Notes under the pieces: model-generated
Databases searched by the model: none
Seen by the model: the letters and a program-made list of their open reading frames with translations, nothing else
What the model was told of the DNA's origin: nothing
Program-made: the position numbers and the translations under genes
Source of the DNA: an uncultured Eubacteriales bacterium
Lineage (GTDB): Bacteria; Bacillota; Clostridia; Christensenellales; Aristaeellaceae
Direction of reading: 5' to 3'
DNA: 64,000 bases
NCBI GenBank assembly: GCA_900316415.1
Contig: ONCV01000007.1
Coordinates: 1 to 64,000 of the forward strand
Shown: positions 49,113 through 57,992 of the stretch, piece by piece
How the letters are laid out: every line of letters starts with the position of its first letter
Numbering within the stretch: position 1 is the stretch's first letter

Positions 49113-50125
49113 TTCTTCGGATGATGGCGGCGCTGCTGATTTCGCTGGGCATCTCCCTGGGCGTGGGGCCCTGGCTGATCGCCCGGCTGAACCGGCTGCA
49201 TTTCGGAACGGTCATCTACGACCTGGGGCCGGCCCACCAGCAGAAACAGGGAACGCCCGTGATGGGCGGGCTGATGATCGCGCTGGGCGTGGTCTGCTGC
49301 CAGATCGCCCTGCATCCCCTGCCCTGGCGGGGCGGATGGGATCCGGGCCTGGGGCTGCTGGCGGTGAGCCTGCTGAGCATGGCCGTGGGCTTCGCGGACG
49401 ACTGGATCAAGGCGGTCAAGAAGCGGCACGAGGGCCTGACCCCCTGGCAGAAGATCGCCGGGCAGGTGATCGTGGCGGCGGGCTTCAGCTGCTGGTGCTA
49501 TTTCCATCCGGAGATCGGCAGCCGGATCCAGGTGCCCTTCCTGCACACGGAATGGGATCTGGGGTTCTGGTATCTGCCGGTGATGACGCTGCTGGTGATT
49601 TTCTACGTCAACTCCACCAACCTGCAGGACGGCCTGGACGGCCTGCTGGGAACCATCAGCGTGATCACCTCCGCCGCCTGGGCGCTGGTGATCCTGCTGG
49701 CGGTTTCCGCCGGGGCGGACCGGCAGGCGCTGGCGCCGGCGGGCATCTTCGCCCTCAGCCTGATGGGCGGCTGCGCGGGCTACCTGCGCTTCAACCGGTA
49801 TCCCGCAAAGGTGTTCATGGGGGATACGGGCAGCATGTTCCTGGGCGGCGCCACGGTGGGCCTGGCCATGGTCACCCGGCAGCCGCTGCTGCTGATCCTG
49901 ATCGGCATCTGTCCGATCCTCAGCAGCGTCAGCGTGATCCTGCAGCGGTACTACTTCAAGCTGACCCGCCGCTTCAGCGCGGACCATCAGGGACGGCGCC
50001 TGTTCCGGATGAGCCCGATCCATCATCATTTTGAAAAGAAGGGCTACAGCGAAACCCAGATTGTCAGCATGTACGCGGGAATCACCTCCATCGCCGGGAT
50101 GATCGCCCTGCTGAGCCTGCTGTGA
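49109..50125 (+). CDS. mraY: Phospho-MurNAc-pentapeptide transferase MraY
   Basis: A 338-residue integral membrane enzyme making lipid I. The catalytic DD pair is in GFADDWIKAVKKRHEGL; NLQDGLDGL and MGDTGSMFLGG, plus the HHHFEKKGYSETQIV loop, are the standard MraY motifs. About ten hydrophobic segments are visible. It is translationally coupled to murE; murF, usually between these two, is not here. Confidence 0.96.
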   Translation: MILRMMAALLISLGISLGVGPWLIARLNRLHFGTVIYDLGPAHQQKQGTPVMGGLMIALGVVCCQIALHPLPWRGGWDPGLGLLAVSLLSMAVGFADDWIKAVKKRHEGLTPWQKIAGQVIVAAGFSCWCYFHPEIGSRIQVPFLHTEWDLGFWYLPVMTLLVIFYVNSTNLQDGLDGLLGTISVITSAAWALVILLAVSAGADRQALAPAGIFALSLMGGCAGYLRFNRYPAKVFMGDTGSMFLGGATVGLAMVTRQPLLLILIGICPILSSVSVILQRYYFKLTRRFSADHQGRRLFRMSPIHHHFEKKGYSETQIVSMYAGITSIAGMIALLSLL

Positions 50126-50168
50126 GAGGACGCCCGGAGCGGGCGGACTCCCGGAAGGAGAAGGGGAC

Positions 50169-51530
50169 ATGAATTACGAGCAGAAAAAGGTTCTGGTGGT
50201 CGGGATGGCGCGGAGCGGCATCGCCGCGGCACAGCTGCTGCGGTCCGTGGGCGCGCAGGTGACGGTCAACGACAGCAAGCCCGCGGAGCAGCTGGAGGGG
50301 CTGGAGGTGCTGGAAGGCCTGCAGCTGGACTGGCAGCTGGGCTGCCGCGCCGATGAGCTGCTGGAGGGCAAGGATGTGCTGGTCATCAGCCCGGGCATCC
50401 CGGCGGACGCCCCCTTCGTGCAGAAGGCCCGGGACATGGGCCTGTACGTCACGGGGGAGCTGGAGCTGGCCTGGCAGCTGGGCCAGGGAACCCTGGTCGC
50501 CGTGACCGGCACCAACGGAAAGACCACCACCGTGTCCCTGCTGGGGGAGATCTTCCGAAACGCGGGAAAGGTGACCCACGTGGTGGGGAACATCGGATAT
50601 CCCTACTCCCTGGCCTCCATGGTCAGCCGGCGGGAGGACGTCATCGTCTGCGAGGTGTCCAGCTTCCAGATGGAAACCGCGGACACCTTCCATCCCCATG
50701 TGGCGCTGCTGACCAACATCACGGAGGACCATCTGAACCGGCACGGAACCATGGAGGTTTACACCGGGATGAAGATGCGGATGTTCCGGAACCAGACGCC
50801 GGACGACTGGGCCGTTTTCAACGCGGATGATCCGGGGCTGAAGGGGCTTTCCTCCCAGGTCCATGCCCGGGTGATGAAATTCAGCCGGAAGAAGGAGGTC
50901 CGGGAAGGGGCCTTCGTCCGGAACGGCGAGGTCATCATCCGGATCCGGGGCGAGGAGCGGACGGTGTGCCGGACGGACGAGATCCGGATTCCCGGCCCCC
51001 ACAACCTGGAGAACGCCCTGGGCGCCGTGTGCTGCGCCGCGGCGATGGATGTGCCCGTTCCCGTGATCCGTCACAGCCTGCGCACCTTCCCGGGCGTGGA
51101 GCACCGGATCGAGAATGTGCGGACCCTGGACGGGGTGACCTATTACAACGACAGCAAGGGCACCAACGTGGATTCCACCATCAAGGCGGTGGAAACCATG
51201 ACCCGGCCCACCGTGCTGATCCTGGGCGGATATGACAAGAAGGTCAGCTTTGATCCGCTGAGCCGGGAGATCATGGAGCGGAAGGAGATCATCCGGGAAA
51301 CCGTGCTGATCGGCCAGACCGCGCCGCAGATCGAGAAGAGCCTCCGGGAGGCCGGGTATGAGAATATCCTGCATGCCTCCTCCCTGCGGGAGGCGGTGGA
51401 AACCTGCCGGCAGATCGCCGAGGACGGGTGGAACGTGCTGCTGAGCCCCGCCTGCGCCAGCTTCGACATGTTCCGGGACTACGAGGAGCGGGGACGGAAA
51501 TTCAAGGCCATCGTGCAGGAACTGAGCTGA
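50169..51530 (+). CDS. murD: UDP-MurNAc-alanine--D-glutamate ligase MurD
   Basis: A 453-residue Mur ligase. It begins with a Rossmann-like VLVVGMARSGIAAAQLL, has the P-loop GTNGKTTTVSLLGE near 115, the ATPase His/Asn region EDHLNRHG, and the C-terminal YYNDSKGTNVDST motif. The product is UDP-MurNAc-L-Ala-D-Glu. It lies 43 bp after mraY with its own ribosome site GGAAGGAG. Confidence 0.96.
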   Translation: MNYEQKKVLVVGMARSGIAAAQLLRSVGAQVTVNDSKPAEQLEGLEVLEGLQLDWQLGCRADELLEGKDVLVISPGIPADAPFVQKARDMGLYVTGELELAWQLGQGTLVAVTGTNGKTTTVSLLGEIFRNAGKVTHVVGNIGYPYSLASMVSRREDVIVCEVSSFQMETADTFHPHVALLTNITEDHLNRHGTMEVYTGMKMRMFRNQTPDDWAVFNADDPGLKGLSSQVHARVMKFSRKKEVREGAFVRNGEVIIRIRGEERTVCRTDEIRIPGPHNLENALGAVCCAAAMDVPVPVIRHSLRTFPGVEHRIENVRTLDGVTYYNDSKGTNVDSTIKAVETMTRPTVLILGGYDKKVSFDPLSREIMERKEIIRETVLIGQTAPQIEKSLREAGYENILHASSLREAVETCRQIAEDGWNVLLSPACASFDMFRDYEERGRKFKAIVQELS

Positions 51531-51639
51531 GAAACGGCGCGCGGCCGCGGGAACGGGCTCCGGAACCGGAGTTCCCTTCCCGGGGAGAAGGCGCGGAAAG
51601 AAACGAAACAGACCGGGGTCTGTCAGGAGGTGGAACGCT

Positions 51640-52704
51640 TTGGAGAGGGACCCGCGTCAGGGGACCGGATCGCAGAAACCGCTCCGCGACTGGCAGAGAG
51701 ACACCTGGTACGGCCCCTGGCCCGATCAGGAGAACCCCTTTGACGAGCCGGACGACGCGCCGGAGCTGCGGGATCTTCGCAGCGAGGAGCTGAACAACCG
51801 CAGCGGCGAATTCTGGGAAACCCAGACCGGGGGATACCGCTACGGACGGAAGCCGCAGCCCGCCGGGGAGCCGGAGCAGGAGCCGTCCAAGCCGAAGCGG
51901 GAGAAGGTCCGGAAGGGGCCGGTGGTCCTGGGGGCCCTGGCCGCGGCGGTGGCCGCGGCGCTGCTGCTGAACTATGCGGTCTTTACGGTGCGGACCATCC
52001 GGGTCGAGGGCAACCGACAGGTCGCCGCGGAGGAGATCATCCGCCTCAGCGGGCTGAAGACGGGAACGCCCCTGAGCGCCGTGAACAGCGCCGAGGTGGA
52101 GCGGGCGGTGGAGCAGAACCCCCTGCTGAAATTTCGCTATCTGGAAAAGGAATACCCCAGCACGCTGAAGCTGGCCGTGCGCGAGCGGGAGGCCTGCTGC
52201 TGGATGACGTGGAACGGCATCCTGTACACCATGGACAAGCAGCGCTACGTGCTGTATGAATCCGAGATGCTGCCCGAAAGCATGTCCGAGCGGAAGATCG
52301 CGGAGGACAATCCGGAGGAGGAGCAGGCCGTCGCGGAGGCGGACTACATCGAGGGAACCCTGGTGCGGGTGGACGGGCTGAAGGTCCGGGCCGGCACGGT
52401 TCCCGGCCAGCGGCTGGCCCTGGAGAGCGCGGAGCAGCAGGAGATCTTCCATGCCCTGTTCCTGGAGATGAAGGTGCTGGACTGCACGGGGCTGATCCAG
52501 CAGGCGGACCTGAGCAATCCGGATTCGCTGCTGCTGACCACCCGGGACGGCTACACCGTTTCCATGGGGAACGCCATGAACATCCACGCCAAGCTGCGCA
52601 GCATGCTGCTGACCCGGGAGGAGCTGATCCGCCGGAACGAGCGGGGCGGCATCATCAACGTCAGCCTGCCCGAGACGCCGATCTATTCGCCCAGGGGCGG
52701 ATAA
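51640..52704 (+). CDS. FtsQ/DivIB-like division protein
   Basis: A 354-residue bitopic protein with a TTG start behind CAGGAGGTGG. It has about 88 mostly charged cytoplasmic residues, one helix (VVLGALAAAVAAALLLNYAV), then a POTRA domain (VRTIRVEGNRQVAAEEIIRL) and the FtsQ/DivIB beta region (YPSTLKLAVREREACCWM). It bridges early and late divisome parts. The position before ftsA fits. The insertion rich in Glu (near 215-240) is unusual. Confidence 0.85.
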   Translation: MERDPRQGTGSQKPLRDWQRDTWYGPWPDQENPFDEPDDAPELRDLRSEELNNRSGEFWETQTGGYRYGRKPQPAGEPEQEPSKPKREKVRKGPVVLGALAAAVAAALLLNYAVFTVRTIRVEGNRQVAAEEIIRLSGLKTGTPLSAVNSAEVERAVEQNPLLKFRYLEKEYPSTLKLAVREREACCWMTWNGILYTMDKQRYVLYESEMLPESMSERKIAEDNPEEEQAVAEADYIEGTLVRVDGLKVRAGTVPGQRLALESAEQQEIFHALFLEMKVLDCTGLIQQADLSNPDSLLLTTRDGYTVSMGNAMNIHAKLRSMLLTREELIRRNERGGIINVSLPETPIYSPRGG

Positions 52705-52760
52705 GGCCTGCAAAATGTAAGAAAAAAGCAAAGATTTCGTAACAAATTTATCGAAAATGC

Positions 52761-52789
52761 TTGCAATTCAACGAAGTTGGCGCTATAAT
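52761..52789 (+). promoter_or_regulatory. Promoter of ftsA-ftsZ
   Basis: TTGCAA (52761-52766) and TATAAT (52784-52789), spacer 17 bp, about 65 bp before ftsA. The divisome pair therefore has its own promoter inside the cluster. Confidence 0.75.
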
Positions 52790-52854
52790 GCAGAAGGTTA
52801 AACAGTTTAACGCTTCCTCCGGGCGGGCCCGGGGGACGGGGGGTTGGAGAGAAG

Positions 52855-54048
52855 ATGAAGACAACCGTTGCCACCATTGATTTCGGAACCAGCAAGATCG
52901 TGACGCTGGTGGCCGAAAACAGCGGAAGTCAGCGCTGCGACATCGTGGCCGCAGGCATCTCCAGATACGACGGCTATCTGGAAGAGGGATGGAACAATCC
53001 CGAGGGGCTGGATGAGGCGATCCGCCGTTCCCTGGCGGACGCGGAGTCCCAGTGCGGAACGAAGATCAAGGAAATCAACGTCGGGGTTCCCGGCGCCTTT
53101 ACGCGGGTCTATGCCACCAAGGCGACGGTGTCCCTGTCCGGGACGGATCCGCGGGTGACCTCCAGGGATGTCCGCGCCGCGTTCAGCCAGGCCGCGGAAA
53201 AGCTGGAGGACATTCCGGGCGTGGTGATCCACTCCAGCCCGGCCTGGTTCATGGTGGATTCCAGCAAGAAAACCCTGGAGCCCGTGGGCATGAAGGGCCG
53301 GGAAATGACGGCCTTCATCAGCTTCGTGGTCGGGGACCGGGGCTTCATTGACGACGTGACGACCCGGATGGCCGAGATGGGCATCCAGGTGGCCGGGTTC
53401 TTCTCCACGACCGCCGGCGAGGCCATGCTGTATCTGGACGAGCAGGCCCGGGATCACACCAGCGTGCTGATCGACATGGGCTATCTGAATACCGAGATCA
53501 TCGGCGTCGAGGGCGACGCGGTGATCTATCACAAGGTGCTTCCCGCCGGGGGCGGGGACATCGCCGTGGCCCTGGCGGACGAACTGGACATCAGCCTTTC
53601 CGCCGCGGAGGAGATCAAGCGCAAGTTCGTCTACGGGATCGACTCGGGGGACGACAAATACGAGGTTCCCGCGGCGGACGGGGAAAAGCCCGCCGTGTTT
53701 ACCCGGGAACAGGTCAAGCCGGTGATCTGCAAGGCGGTGGACGAGATCGCGGAGCAGATCAAGGACGCGATCGACAACGACTTCGGCGGCCTGGGCAACT
53801 GGAGCCACGTGCTGATGACCGGCGGCGGCCTCAGCTTCAACCGGGGCGGGAAGGAATATCTGGGCGGCCGGCTGGGCCGGGCGGTGGAGGACATTCCCCG
53901 CAGGACCACCAAGCTGAACAGCCACAGCTTTTCCAGCAGCCTGGGTCTGATGGACCTGATTATCGACACCATCGAGCAGCAGAAGGCGCCCGGCGGCGGC
54001 GTCGGCAGCAAGGTGGCGGGATTCTTCAAGAGCCTGCTGGGAGGTTGA
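52855..54048 (+). CDS. ftsA: Cell-division protein FtsA
   Basis: A 397-residue actin-fold protein that tethers FtsZ to the membrane. Phosphate-1 is IDFGTSKIVTLV (near 8-19), the 1C region contains VGVPGAFTRV, phosphate-2 is LIDMGYLNTEI, and the adenosine loop LMTGGGLSF. The last residues SKVAGFFKSLLGG form the amphipathic membrane helix. It is divergent from Bacillus FtsA, as often in Clostridia. It is followed 50 bp later by ftsZ. Confidence 0.9.
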   Translation: MKTTVATIDFGTSKIVTLVAENSGSQRCDIVAAGISRYDGYLEEGWNNPEGLDEAIRRSLADAESQCGTKIKEINVGVPGAFTRVYATKATVSLSGTDPRVTSRDVRAAFSQAAEKLEDIPGVVIHSSPAWFMVDSSKKTLEPVGMKGREMTAFISFVVGDRGFIDDVTTRMAEMGIQVAGFFSTTAGEAMLYLDEQARDHTSVLIDMGYLNTEIIGVEGDAVIYHKVLPAGGGDIAVALADELDISLSAAEEIKRKFVYGIDSGDDKYEVPAADGEKPAVFTREQVKPVICKAVDEIAEQIKDAIDNDFGGLGNWSHVLMTGGGLSFNRGGKEYLGGRLGRAVEDIPRRTTKLNSHSFSSSLGLMDLIIDTIEQQKAPGGGVGSKVAGFFKSLLGG

Positions 54049-54098
54049 GCCGAAGGCGGTCCGGCATGCAGAGTGAATAACAACGGAGGGAAATGACC

Positions 54099-55526
54099 AT
54101 GATCGAATTTCAGAACGACGAACAGGACACCTTCGCTTCCATCAAGGTCGTCGGCTGCGGCGGGGGCGGAAACAACGCGGTGAACCGCATGGTGGACGCC
54201 GGGCTGCGGGGCGTGGAGTTTATTTCCGTGAACACGGACAAGCAGGCCCTGAACCTTTCCGATGCCCAGGTGAAGATCCAGATCGGCGAAAAGCTGACCA
54301 AGGGACTGGGCGCCGGCGCGGTGCCCGAGGTGGGCCGCCGGGCGGCGGAGGAAAGCCGGGAGGAGATCGCCCAGGCGCTGAAGGGCGCGGACCTGGTGTT
54401 CATCACCGCGGGCATGGGCGGCGGCACCGGCACCGGCGCGGCGCCCATCGTGGCGGAGATCGCCCGGGATCTGGGCTGCCTGACCATCGCGGTGGTGACC
54501 AAGCCGTTCAATTTCGAGGGCAAGCAGCGGATGAAGAACGCGGAGAACGGCATCAGCGAGCTGAAGCAGCATGTGGATACGCTGGTGGTGATCCCCAATG
54601 ACCGGCTGCTGCAGGTGGTCAACAAGGGAACCACCATGATCGAGGCCTTCCGGATCGCCGACGACGTGCTGCGCCAGGGCATCCAGGGCATCAGCGACCT
54701 GATCGCGGTGCCGGCCATGATCAACCTGGACTTCGCGGACGTCAAGACCGTGATGGAATCCGGCGGCATGGCGCATATGGGCATCGGCGTGGGCAGCGGC
54801 GAGAACAAGCTGGTGGATGCCGCCAAGAACGCGATTTCCTCCCCGCTGCTGGAGACCAATATCGACGGCGCGCGGGCGGTGCTGATCAACATCACCGGCG
54901 GCGCGGACATCTCCATCGTGGATATCAACGAGGCGGCGAACCTGATCATGGAGGCGGCCGATCCGGACGCCAACATCATCTTCGGCGCGGGCATTGACGA
55001 GAACATGGGCGACGATGTCCGGATCACGGTCATCGCCACCGGATTTGAGAAGACCCCCTTCCCGGCCCGGGAACCGGCGCGCAAGCCCCGGGAGATCGAG
55101 CATGACCGGCTGTTCGGAAGCTTTGGCACCGGCGGGCTGAGCCAGCGGGACAGCGGCGCGGCGCAAAATGCTTCCGCCTCCGGATCCCTGTTCAGCGCCA
55201 CCGGGGAGACCCCGGCCTTCCTGGGAACCAGCCGGCCCAGCATGGGCGTTCCCGGAGCGGTGAACTCCGGATCCTTCCAGACGGGCTTCAGCTATCAGCA
55301 GCAGCCCGCCCAGACGCCGCAGAGCACCCGGCCCTTCCAGGCCCAGAGCGAGCAGGCGCCCTACGGACAGGGACAGGTTTTCCAGTCCGCCGCGCCCCAG
55401 CAGCCCTATCAGCCGGCCTTCGCGAACAACGGGCAGGTGACCAGCGGCTTCACGCCGATTCCCCAGACCCAGGCCATGTCCACCGACAGCCACGGGGTGC
55501 AGGGCTATCTGCGCAGAAAGAAATAA
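54099..55526 (+). CDS. ftsZ: Cell-division protein FtsZ
   Basis: A 475-residue tubulin-like GTPase forming the Z ring. The GTP signature [10 protein letters not shown] lies near 107, and the N-terminal [16 protein letters not shown] and the T7 loop NLDFADVK are intact. A Gln/Pro-rich linker of about 130 residues precedes the C-terminal tip [10 protein letters not shown] that binds FtsA and other partners. The second ATG (54099) is preferred over 54093 because it lies about eight bases behind GGAGGG. The linker is longer than in most FtsZ proteins. Confidence 0.96.
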   Translation: MIEFQNDEQDTFASIKVVGCGGGGNNAVNRMVDAGLRGVEFISVNTDKQALNLSDAQVKIQIGEKLTKGLGAGAVPEVGRRAAEESREEIAQALKGADLVFITAGMGGGTGTGAAPIVAEIARDLGCLTIAVVTKPFNFEGKQRMKNAENGISELKQHVDTLVVIPNDRLLQVVNKGTTMIEAFRIADDVLRQGIQGISDLIAVPAMINLDFADVKTVMESGGMAHMGIGVGSGENKLVDAAKNAISSPLLETNIDGARAVLINITGGADISIVDINEAANLIMEAADPDANIIFGAGIDENMGDDVRITVIATGFEKTPFPAREPARKPREIEHDRLFGSFGTGGLSQRDSGAAQNASASGSLFSATGETPAFLGTSRPSMGVPGAVNSGSFQTGFSYQQQPAQTPQSTRPFQAQSEQAPYGQGQVFQSAAPQQPYQPAFANNGQVTSGFTPIPQTQAMSTDSHGVQGYLRRKK

Positions 55527-55545
55527 AATCCGATTCCGGTTTTCC

Positions 55546-55575
55546 GCGGCGGCGCTTCAGCACCGCCGCTTTTTC
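55546..55575 (+). terminator. Terminator of the ftsAZ transcript
   Basis: GCGGCGGCGC / GCACCGCCGC, one mismatch, TTCA loop, followed by TTTTT. Confidence 0.85.
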
Positions 55576-55600
55576 ATGAAATCCGGTTTCCCCCATGGAA

Positions 55601-55657
55601 CAGGGGGCTGTCTCAAAATGATCTGAGAGGTTCATTGCTTAGTGAGACAGCCCCCTG
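55601..55657. repeat. 57-bp element with perfect 15-bp inverted ends (MITE or IS remnant)
   Basis: CAGGGGGCTGTCTCA (55601-55615) and TGAGACAGCCCCCTG (55643-55657) are exact inverted arms around 27 bp. Ends of the GGGGGCTGTCTCA kind occur at IS1182/ISL3-like elements. There is no T-run on either side, so a simple terminator is less likely. Confidence 0.55.
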
Positions 55658-55887
55658 CCTGTATCTGAAAACCTGCCTCCGTTTCTGTTATTACGGATGC
55701 CGATTGCTGCTTCCTTTCACGGGTTACGATCAGGCCGTATGAGGCCATGCTGCAGCAGACCGAAAATGCGGGACTCCGCGGAGCATATGCTCTACAGGGT
55801 AAACGCCCATTCAGCCGCACAAAAGGCAAAAGCCATAAAGCGGCATTTCTCTGCGGCTCACGTTTCAGACGCGCTGCGGCAAAAAAG
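55658..55887. other. Gene-free stretch between ftsZ and the first lysR
   Basis: I see no ORF with a ribosome site, repeat or promoter I would defend. On the minus strand a T-run follows the lysR stop codon directly (TGACTTTTTTGCC) without a clear stem. Confidence 0.5.
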
Positions 55888-56832
55888 TCAGGCGGAACCG
55901 TCCCCAAAGGCGCTGAGGACGCTGAGAAAGCGGTCCAGGGCCGGACCCGGACGTTGCTTCGACCGGACCAGAACACTGAGGTCATACTGGCGCATGCGGA
56001 TGTCCGTAAAGACAGGGAAAAGCTTTCTTTCCGCATAGTCCCGCCGGAGAAAAAGAGAAGGGAAATAGGTATAGCCGTGGTTGAAGCGAACCAGGGACAG
56101 GCGGGACAGTGCGCCGGATACAGGGAGACTGACCGAGGAGGGCTTTGCAAGCCGACTGAGGATGGCAGTGTAATACTCCGAGCCCTGGACTTCGATGGTG
56201 GGATAAATCAGCGGTACCTCAGCCAGCCGGCCGATGGGCGTGTAGCCCCCGGAGAGCTCGGCGTACTTTGGACCGACGACGAAATCATCCACCAGGCTGG
56301 TGATGGGATAGGCGGTGAAGGAACCACTCCTGATCTGGTCCCGATACTTCTCATGCCCGTCAAAGGGGGCCTGTATGGTGCACAGGACCGCGCAGTCGAT
56401 CATGCCCCTGTCCAGGTCCTGCAGGATTTCCGGCAGGTAGATCTTGCTGAGAATGAGGCTGACGCCGGGATGGGCTTCCCTGAAAGCGGCGAGAGCGTCC
56501 TTCAGAATCAGCGAGGAGACCAGTCCGTCAAAACCGATCCGAATCACGCCGGCCTGCAGCTCCTTCATCTCCTGAATCTGAGCCAGGGCATGCTCAATAT
56601 GGCTGAAGGCAGGCTGCAACCCCTGAAAGAGAACCGTGCCTTCCGGGGTAAGCTCGGATCCCCTGGCGGTACGGATCAGGAGCGGACAGTCCAGCTGCTT
56701 TTCCAGCGCCTTGATGCTTGCGCTGACCGCGGGCTGGGATACCTCCAGCACCCGAGCCGCCTGGCTGATGCTGTTTCCTTTGGCAACCTGATAGAACGCG
56801 CGAAAATACGTGAGACTGTCGAACGTGGACAA
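55888..56832 (-). CDS. LysR-family transcriptional regulator 1
   Basis: A 314-residue regulator. The N-terminal HTH reads SLTYFRAFYQVAKGNSISQA and LEVSQPAVSASIKALEKQLD. The effector domain follows (VIRIGFDGLVSSLILKDALA). It lies 18 bp downstream of a second LysR gene on the same strand, and both diverge from the peptide-transporter operon. LysR proteins usually control the divergent neighbour, so the dpp operon is the likely target. Ribosome site AGAGAGGAGG. Confidence 0.88.
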   Translation of the reverse strand: MSTFDSLTYFRAFYQVAKGNSISQAARVLEVSQPAVSASIKALEKQLDCPLLIRTARGSELTPEGTVLFQGLQPAFSHIEHALAQIQEMKELQAGVIRIGFDGLVSSLILKDALAAFREAHPGVSLILSKIYLPEILQDLDRGMIDCAVLCTIQAPFDGHEKYRDQIRSGSFTAYPITSLVDDFVVGPKYAELSGGYTPIGRLAEVPLIYPTIEVQGSEYYTAILSRLAKPSSVSLPVSGALSRLSLVRFNHGYTYFPSLFLRRDYAERKLFPVFTDIRMRQYDLSVLVRSKQRPGPALDRFLSVLSAFGDGSA

Positions 56833-56850
56833 GGGGATGCCTCCTCTCTG

Positions 56851-57771
56851 TCAGAAGATGGGCTGCAGAAAGAGATCCAGGAAATAATTCAGCGCGCCGG
56901 AGACGGAGTACTTTTGGCTGGACAGGGCGTACAGGACGGATGAGCCGGTAGGGAAATCCCCCGGCAACCTGCTGATCCGCCGGTTCCTGACCTCCTGACG
57001 GACAAAATAGTCTGGGAAATAGCTGAAACCCAGGCCCATGCGGGTGAGCTGCAGCCGATGCCGCGGACCGTCCACCGGAAAATCCCGGTCGGTGAGCCCC
57101 TGCGGCCGGAGCAGGCGGAGATAGCGGGAGACGGTAGGAGAAGGAGAGACAGGGCAGATGAACGGCAGGGCTGAGAGTTCCTGCAGGCTGACAGTCCTTT
57201 CCGCGGCTGTGTCAGATGCCGGTCCGGTATAGAAGCTGTCCTGAAACTCGCCGAAAAAAGTGCGGCGGATTTCCAGATTCTGGATTCTGCTGTCGGTGAA
57301 GGTATAATCCCCGTTATTCTGTTCAAAAATGATGGCCACGTCCACATAACCCGCGTCCAGAATTCGGAGCATATCCTTCAGGTCAAGGGTACTTACGGCC
57401 ATGGCGAAGCCAGGATACTGGCGGGCAATATGATCCCGGACAAGAGAAACAATCCACTCCGCCGCCAGGTCATTGACAGCAACCCGAAGGGAACCGGATG
57501 AGACATTTTTCCTTTCAGTGACGGATCGCTCCGCTTCCTCCATCATCTCAAAGGCCGGGATGAGCTTCTGATAGAGCATTTCTCCTTCGGCGGTCAGCTT
57601 CAGGCCGGTGGAAGAACGGATGAAAAGCTGGAGGCCCAGCTGAGATTCCAGCTGCTTCAAGGCACGGTTGACGGAGGAAGGCGAAACAAAAAGGGCTTCC
57701 GCAGCCTGGGAAGCACTGCGGCAGCGCGCTGTATGGAAAAATAACTGATACAGATCCGGATTGCTCACCAT
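56851..57771 (-). CDS. LysR-family transcriptional regulator 2
   Basis: A 306-residue regulator with HTH DLYQLFFHTARCRSASQAAE and LFVSPSSVNRALKQLESQLG, and an effector domain containing SLRVAVNDLAAEWIVSL. It is similar in layout to the adjacent LysR but clearly distinct in sequence, so this is probably an old duplication or a paired regulator, not a recent copy. It is first in the minus-strand pair, divergent from the peptide-binding-protein gene with a 220-bp intergenic region. Confidence 0.88.
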   Translation of the reverse strand: MVSNPDLYQLFFHTARCRSASQAAEALFVSPSSVNRALKQLESQLGLQLFIRSSTGLKLTAEGEMLYQKLIPAFEMMEEAERSVTERKNVSSGSLRVAVNDLAAEWIVSLVRDHIARQYPGFAMAVSTLDLKDMLRILDAGYVDVAIIFEQNNGDYTFTDSRIQNLEIRRTFFGEFQDSFYTGPASDTAAERTVSLQELSALPFICPVSPSPTVSRYLRLLRPQGLTDRDFPVDGPRHRLQLTRMGLGFSYFPDYFVRQEVRNRRISRLPGDFPTGSSVLYALSSQKYSVSGALNYFLDLFLQPIF

Positions 57772-57809
57772 TTTTGAATGCTCCCATAAATATTTTTTAT
57801 ATCCATCTC

Positions 57810-57839
57810 ATTATAAAGCCTTTTCCCGGCCAAAAACAA
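57810..57839 (-). promoter_or_regulatory. Promoter of the lysR pair
   Basis: On the minus strand TTGTTT (57839-57834) and TATAAT (57815-57810), spacer 18 bp. For the divergent dpp operon I see only a weak TATTCT at about 57919; no clear -35. Confidence 0.5.
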
Positions 57840-57992
57840 GTGGTTTTATCCGGGACATATAAGCAAATCTGATGAGGCAGTCCGCATTTCCGCTCAGCGA
57901 AAATGTGTTTTTTTTGCTATTCTTCAACCATCAGCAAAAGGTGCTGAAGTGAACAAGGCAGAAAACGACCCAAAGAAAGGAAGGTAACATCC

